From: Bullera alba
Taxonomy: Eukaryota > Basidiomycota > Tremellomycetes > Tremellales > Bulleraceae
Direction: 5' to 3'
Length of the DNA: 64,000 nucleotides
Assembly (NCBI GenBank): GCA_001600095.1
Contig: BCIX01000001.1
Coordinates: 5,853,198-5,917,197, forward strand
Shown here: positions 58,600-64,000 of the stretch, piece after piece
Layout: every line of letters begins with the position of its first letter
Position numbering within the stretch: position 1 is the stretch's first letter
Position numbers and translations under genes: made by a program
The notes under the pieces: generated by a model
Told to the model about the DNA's origin: nothing
What the model saw: the letters and a program-made list of their open reading frames with translations, nothing else
Database searches by the model: none

Positions 58600-60600
58600 A
58601 TGCCATCCTCCAAGAAGGCTCCGTCAGCCGGCATGGCCATCGGTCCTTTCCAGACCCAAGCAAACGGGCTGCCCGAGGCCTTCCCCCCCGCCACGCGACC
58701 ACGCTCTGAATCGAGCAGTGTCTCCCCCAACACCGAGCAAGTATGGGCCGAGCATGGACACGATCTCTTGCAAATCGAGCCCTACGATCCAGTGGCAGAG
58801 GAGGCCGCCGACCCTCACTACCCATCCCCACACAAGTTCAACATGATGGTCCAAGACTACCTCCGTAACCTATCACCCAAAAAGAGAGAAAAGGCTCTCC
58901 TCACTCAAAAGATGTACGACGCTGTTCTAGCCGTCCTACAAGACCCCAAGGATACCAGCAACAGAACAGCTCAGTTCCGCTTCTGGGCAAAGAAGATGTT
59001 CCAACTCACTTCCTTCGGTGGCGACCACGTCATTTGTCACGACCACAAGCCCGTCGCGGTCAAGGAACAAATCTACGAGGTCCTCTGCCACTGCCATGGT
59101 CAGGCGAGCCACGGAGGTCGAGACAAGACCAGCAACCAGGTGTGTCGACATGTCTATCATACGTCCGACTCATGAAGCTGACTTGCATCTAGGTCCGACG
59201 ATACTACTCTTGGATCCCCAAGGAAATCATCGCTCGATTCGTTCGAGACTGCCCGTTCTGCACGTCAAGGCGAACACAATCCGGTGATGGACCTGGGCTG
59301 ACTAATCCTCAGCAATTCTTCTTGTAAGTGTAGTCTTATCATCGAAGTAATAATCAACACTGACAATATGCACAGGTCACTCCACTCGGACACTCAGAGT
59401 CCAGGCAAGAAGCCTGTTTCCCTCACGCAGGCCCGAGCCAACGCTGCCGCCATGGGTCACAAGCCGTACCGCAAGCCACCCGGTCGACAGAACGCCACTT
59501 CCGGCTCCATCTCTTTCCCTGACAACCAAGGTGCTTCGTCGTCGTCGGCAGGCAACTCTGGTTACCAACATCGCCAGAGGGTCCAACGTCTTGGCTCCGA
59601 TGATCTTGTTCACTACAACGACGGCCCGGGCCCCGCCTCGCTCAACATGCTCCCCCATCCAGCTTCGGCTCCTGCGCCCTATGTGAACCTTCCTCACACC
59701 GGCAACACGTCGATGGTCTCTTACCCAGCTCAGGTTCAGTACCAGACCTTCTACCACGACCAGTCGAACATGCCTTCGATGGGTCCACGAAGAAGTGGGG
59801 CCTTCGGCAACGTCACGAACATCGGAAATGTCGCCACCCGACCCATGGGAGGTCTCTCTCACGACCCGATGGTCCGACGATCCAGCGATTCAGCTGTACC
59901 CCAGCTTCAGATGGGTGGAGGAGCACTTGGTCTCTACCAACACGATCCTGTCGCCACTCAAGCTCATGGTCACTACTCTTACGACCGACCGACTTCGGCA
60001 TCCGGCGTTCAGGCTCTCGCCACCGACTTCAATCACATGTCCATGCAGTACTCCCAGCACAGCGTGTACAACGAGATGATTGCAAGCAACGGGTCTGCCA
60101 CTCATCTGCAGAGCGGTGACGTATCGAGTCAAGGCATGCACCACACCTCGATGTCCACCGAGGGGTACCACGGTGGCGAATCGACATACTCGCCCACCGA
60201 TGTCAACAACAACATGGTCCCAGACATGACCCACCAGTCAAGCGGTATCCCTGGCTGGAACTCGACGTGGACCAACACGACTATGACCATGGACGACAAC
60301 TTTGCCAGCAGCGGTGGCGTGAGCCGAAACTCGTTTGACTCGAATAACGTCTTCGACATGGGACACTCTCAGGGCATGACCGAGGAGCAAATCGAAGCCG
60401 CTCACGGATCCCAAGGTATGCAGCACTCCAACTCGCACTCTCAGGTCTCTTTCGACCATGAGATGATGCAACAGCTGTCCCAACTCAGCAACCCCAACTC
60501 GATCACCAGCCAAGAGTCCGCTCCACAAGCCGACAACGGTCTTCTCGGCATCGATCCCACCCTGACCGACAACTGGAACTACGAGGCAGCCGCCGTCTAG
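58600..60600 (+). CDS. Putative transcription regulator with integrase-type H2C2 zinc-binding domain
   Basis: Exons 58600-59139, 59193-59323 and 59376-60600 give 631 residues. Splicing the first two creates an H-x4-H-x28-C-x2-C finger (H166, H171, C200, C203) in the context EVLCHCHGQASHGGRDKTSNQ and VRRYYSWIPKEIIARFVRDCPFC. This is the zinc-binding N-terminal module of retroelement integrases, with the usual HxGxxKT and aromatic-WxP positions. Upstream is a helical region (FNMMVQDYLRNLSPKKREKALLTQKMYDAVLAVLQD). No integrase DDE core, reverse transcriptase or LTR follows. The C-terminal 400 residues are disordered, rich in S, H, M, N and G (NHMSMQYSQHSVYNEM), like activation regions. A DNA-binding regulatory role is inferred, not shown. 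Codon use is strongly biased to C-ending codons, suggesting high expression. Confidence 0.8.
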
Positions 60601-61118
60601 GTCAATCGACCTTCTGAGCCACTTCTCGTTCTCTCGCGACCACCCACGATCTTTACTTAAAAGCAACACATCAATTAGAGGAATCTTAGACGCCCAACAC
60701 TTGTCTTCCCCGTGCTCCCGTGCCCCCTGTCTCCTGTCTTTTGTCTCTTGGTTGGCCTCATTCGATCTCGGTTGTCCCTTGTTCCACGTCCTAAGATGGA
60801 CTAGGTCTAGCATTATATTCGTCACACATCTCCAAAACATTCGAGCAACTTTACCCTCTTCGTAACGACATTCAGCATTCATCAGTACCATGTTTAGACT
60901 CATCCTCCATCGCATCATGTCACCCACACAATTTGTCTGTTGTTTCCAAACGTATCATTGTATAGTAGAATGTAAATAGCGGCATATGATGCATGTCCGT
61001 GTGTAAATACTCTGTCAGAGTCGCGAGAGAGGTCGATCAGTCTTTCGATCACTAAATGCAAGCAGACCTGCGCGATGACTTGGGTTAGCCTGAAGCAGAT
61101 TTTGCATAATGCTTGAGA
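60601..61118. other. Convergent 3' regions of the H2C2 gene and dynamitin
   Basis: 518 bp, mostly the 3'UTR of the H2C2 gene (T/C-rich to about 60990), then the dynamitin 3' end. Open frames on the minus strand over the H2C2 gene are antisense shadows. Confidence 0.5.
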
Positions 61119-62628
61119 TTACGCCGCGTCAAGAGCCTTCAACCTCTGCTGCAACTCGGTCATCTTGGCATCCAAGCTCGTCCAGTTCTTCTCCACAGCC
61201 TCTCCTGCACCTTTGAGCCCACTCTCGACTCCGCGTACGATCTGCTGCAGATTCTGTATTTCCTCCATGTCCCGTTTCTCCCCTTCTTTCAGCTTTTCCA
61301 ATCCAGTCGCCACATCGGCCGCCTGGGCGTGTAAGCCGGACAAACTTCGTAGTCGGGCGAGCAACGTTGGTATAAGGGGCAGGAGTGGGTCTAATCGGGG
61401 TAGAAGGGCGAAAAGGGCTTGCAAAGACTGCTGATCGGTGGCACCTAATCCGGTCAACGGAGGGTTCTGGGACGCGGACCCACCGGCACCCGGAGCGTTG
61501 GGCGCACGGCGAGATGCAGCTTGAGCACGATCCAGGTCAACCAGGAGGAGTTTGACGCGTCGAGATATAGCGTCGAGATGACGTGGTTGTGTGAGGAGTG
61601 ATAATAGGTGATCGAGTTTAGTCAGGGTAGCGATAACCGGCGCAGAGTTCTGGAAGAGGGGGTTGTCAGTAAGACTATGGTGGTCATGCTAAAGTGCGGG
61701 CTTACAGCTTCGAGAGACGCTTCCGACGGTCCGATTAGCTGCTCCAAGGAAGCTAGCCGTTTGTCGAGATCCGTCAAACCTGGGGCTTCTCCTGTATTGC
61801 TCCGTCTCTCCTGATCACCGTTCCCGCCTGGCTTGGTACCGTTCTCCTCCGCCGACGCGCTTATATTCCTGATCCTCGCTTTCCAGGCCTCACTGCTGCC
61901 ATGGTCCACCGTATCACTGCGCCTTGGAATGTCATCGATGTTGATCGACTCGAGGCGATTCCGCAGGCCTGTCAACTCCGACAACAGATCTACCGGTGGT
62001 CTGGGCGGTAACACTGACTTTCGCTTGCTTGGCGCTTCGTCCTGCGGAGCAGATGTAGTGCTCGCGCTTGAGGGTCCCGCCTGGATCTCCTGCTCGACTT
62101 CGGCTAGCTCGGCCTTCAAGCGTCGTATGCGAGCTGCTGGGGTTTCCTTCGGCGCGTGCGACGATTCTGATGAGGAGGATGAAGAGGAACGTCGGTGACC
62201 AAGTGGAGGAAGTCGAGGTCGGAAGGATACTGATAAGGAAGGGTCTATGATCTGTGGTATCAGACTGAAGACCCCATCTGCGACGAGGGTATAGACTCGA
62301 TCACCTACCCGGACGCCTCGAGCCCCTCCCAAACACCTTTTCCGCCTTACGTCGAGCTGGAAGCCCTGATCCATCAATCCCTTCAGAAGTCGGCCTGACG
62401 ATATAACTGTCGCTTTCTAGTATGCCATCGCTCTATGCAGCATATCTGGGATCAGCCTCACGTAATGGGAGAACAGAGCCCCCGACATACCGGACGCAAC
62501 GCTGATTCTGGCTCATCAACCGTTTCGAAAATGTCCTGAGCGGTATCCTGGACGATTGTCAGTCTTGCTGCTTGGTCGCGCTGGCAGCAACCCACGATGT
62601 CTGGCAGGCCGTGATACTTGCTCGTCAT
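61119..62628 (-). CDS. Dynamitin (dynactin p50 subunit)
   Basis: Dynamitin holds the dynactin shoulder complex together for dynein-driven transport. The start MTSKYHGLPDI at 62628 and the next exon DTAQDIFETVDEPES match the family's KYADLPGID...DVYET opening. A middle region follows with RRLKAELAEVEQEI (coiled coil), LLSELTGLRNRLESI, and GLTDLDKRLASLEQLIGP. The join across about 61710-61650 gives ATLTKLDHLLSLLTQPRHLDAISRRVKLLLVDLDRAQ, the most conserved block. The C-terminus is coiled coil (EKLKEGEKRDMEEIQNLQQIV...TELQQRLKALDAA) and ends at TAA 61119-61121. The exon structure around 62450-62230 is uncertain, since two frames remain open there. The total is roughly 430-460 residues. Confidence 0.85.
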
Positions 62629-62906
62629 GCTTGTCAGTGCTGATGTGTGGTATGAAGTGCATCATGACTCGACTTGAGATCTGAGACGTGAACATAGACC
62701 AGGCAACCTGAAACGTCGCGTCAGTAGCGGAATCAAAATACGAAACGCTCAGACCGTCGCAGGAGCCGCTGTCCAGACTGACTGGAATCCTTGCTGTGAT
62801 TCTCTCTTCCTTCCCCTCAACTTCCATCCATGCCACCGGATCTCGAAGCAACGTGATTGAAAGTGAGGCAGGAAGAGGGACAACTCAGTACGAATATAGC
62901 GACAAG

Positions 62907-64000
62907 ATGGCTCGGCATCAGAGTGGGCATACTCGTCGATCAGAACTCAGAGGTTTGGCCATTCCGCTGACGCAGACATCTAACGGGTAGTCTCCGTTCC
63001 GCAAGTCTGGCTGCCCCGTCCTGCTGACTCTTCGAGCTCAAAGACCCAATGGGACCAATAGTATGTCAAGTAGTCATGAAACTGAGTGACCTATTTATCG
63101 CTGACCTTATCAAGTCGTGATTGTCAGGTAGTGCTGGAAATAGAGGGAACGGCTGTTCGTGTGGAGATCACTGAGAAGGCTGGCGACCGGTCATTGGTGG
63201 GTCAGATTGAACAGTACCGAGGAATTAATAGCTCACTGAGTAGATGTGTAGATGAAAACGACGATCGAGACCTCTGGCAGCAAAGACGCGAGGGCACCTT
63301 CGATCTTACACAAGGATACCAAAATGATGGTCAAGCATTACCAAGGCTCCGAGCGGTCTTCCTTAAAGGTGGGTGGCTGCTGGTGAGTCAAATCGAGGTT
63401 TCTGATGGACAATTCAGCAGTTCCAAATACAGCTGCAAGACCCATCCGAACTAGTCCGACTGCTAGCCGTCCTCAAACCATACTTTCGGATCCTGGAGCA
63501 GGGGTCCAATCAGTCTCAATCCCAGACCAGAGTGCGGAGACCACTGGAGTCCCAGAACACCCAGGAGAGCGGCAACCAAGGTACCGAATCACAGGCGATA
63601 TACAGTCAGAGCCCGACTAAACGTCAAAGAGTCACTCCGCCAACCTCGCAAACGGATCCTAGTTCCGGGGCTTTAGTCCAGCAACCGGTCGCGTCGACCT
63701 CGAGATCAGCTGCCGACAAGGATGAGGACATGAAGCGACGGCTTCTGCAGGGATTCAATAAATCATATGCCCATCCACTTGACACCACCCCCTCAGACAA
63801 AGATACGCAGGAGTCGGAGGGAGCTGCTCAGACCCAGGGACCGGGTCCAAACACCGAATCAGTTCCAGAATCTAGCAAGTCGGTAACCGAAAACACCGGA
63901 GCACCAATTGTTGCGAGCAACACAACTCGGAAGCGCTCTTCTCCCTGGTCCGAACCAAGCCACTCCGAAGTCGATTTTCTATACCCTCCACTGGATTCCG
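62907..64000 (+). CDS. Partial gene, weakly Rec114-like; runs off the right edge
   Basis: A plus-strand coding region starting at ATG 62907 (MARHQSGHTRRSELRGLAIPL). Small introns join it to EIEGTAVRVEITEKAGDRSLVGQIEQYRG and an exon ending VFLKGGWLL. A 35-bp intron with GTGAGT and TTCAG ends leads into QFQIQLQDPSELVRLLAVLKPYFRI, then a disordered Q/S/T/E-rich region with TKRQRVTPP, and MKRRLLQGFNKSY, open to the window end. A beta-rich segment ending in a helix, followed by disorder, recalls the PH-like fold of the meiotic factor Rec114, but similarity is weak and by eye. The exon set is provisional. It is head-to-head with dynamitin across 278 bp. Confidence 0.45.

Noticed and set aside
58600..60600. 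Interpretation of the H2C2 gene as a live retrotransposon
   Set aside because: No reverse transcriptase, RNase H, DDE core, LTR or target-site duplication is visible around it, and the gene has introns.
60238..60927. 229-codon minus-strand open frame over the H2C2 gene 3' end
   Set aside because: Mostly antisense to coding sequence and 3'UTR; composition mirrors the sense codon bias.
1..64000. tRNA, rRNA, CRISPR array, biosynthetic gene cluster or mating-type locus
   Set aside because: No tRNA-like B-box in a foldable context, no rRNA sequence, no regular spaced repeats, no PKS/NRPS/terpene genes and no homeodomain or pheromone-receptor genes were seen.

Overview
The window is nuclear DNA from a basidiomycete fungus, most likely a yeast-like Agaricomycotina lineage such as the Tremellomycetes. 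Genes are dense on both strands. Almost all are broken by 35-150 bp introns with GTGAGT-type donors. Several family choices fit this group: a Rim15 kinase with a C-terminal receiver domain, a GclM-type Gcs2, a complex I assembly factor, a dynamitin, and serine/proline-rich regulators. I found no rRNA, tRNA, CRISPR array, intact transposon or secondary-metabolite cluster.

Layout. 1-2.2 kb: 5' part of STU1 (CLASP), minus strand, cut by the left edge. 2.2-4.4 kb: an HD-domain phosphohydrolase (minus) head-to-head with a small CsbD-like stress protein (plus). 4.7-11.7 kb: a DHA1 drug/polyamine MFS transporter followed by a polyglutamine Zn2Cys6 transcription factor, both minus. 12.6-17 kb: a small predicted N-myristoylated protein and a TRK potassium transporter. 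18.2-27.8 kb: a very large RIM15-type kinase. 28.1-33 kb: MRC1/claspin (minus), head-to-head with GTR2 (RagC/D) at 33.6-35.2 kb. 35.3-40.6 kb: a two-TM protein, GCS2 and a SAP-domain protein, all minus. 41.1-42.8 kb: GPI18 (PIG-V). 43-45.8 kb: two orphan genes (minus). 46.4-48.6 kb: BUD20 (minus) and LSM4 (plus) from a shared 309 bp promoter. 48.8-53.3 kb: NDUFAF7 (minus) and REX3 (plus), also head-to-head. 53.6-55.1 kb: a mitochondrial-looking SDR. 55.2-58.6 kb: a long non-coding stretch full of short tandem duplications and then a pyrimidine-rich leader. 58.6-60.6 kb: a putative regulator with a retroelement integrase-type H2C2 zinc finger. 61.1-62.6 kb: dynamitin (minus). From 62.9 kb to the right edge: a partial gene with only weak resemblance to Rec114.

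Functionally this is ordinary housekeeping content: nutrient signalling (GTR2 upstream of TORC1, RIM15 downstream of it in yeast), replication checkpoint (MRC1), spindle and dynein (STU1, dynamitin), RNA decay and ribosome maturation (LSM4, REX3, BUD20), GPI and glutathione synthesis, and ion/drug transport. I see no coherent new multi-gene system. The observations most worth following are the domesticated-looking integrase zinc finger protein, the GTR2 with degenerate G3/G4 boxes, the in-frame intron inside the RIM15 catalytic loop, and several unusual gene structures (start-codon-only exon, 15-nt microexon, split stop codon, stop codons overlapping splice donors).
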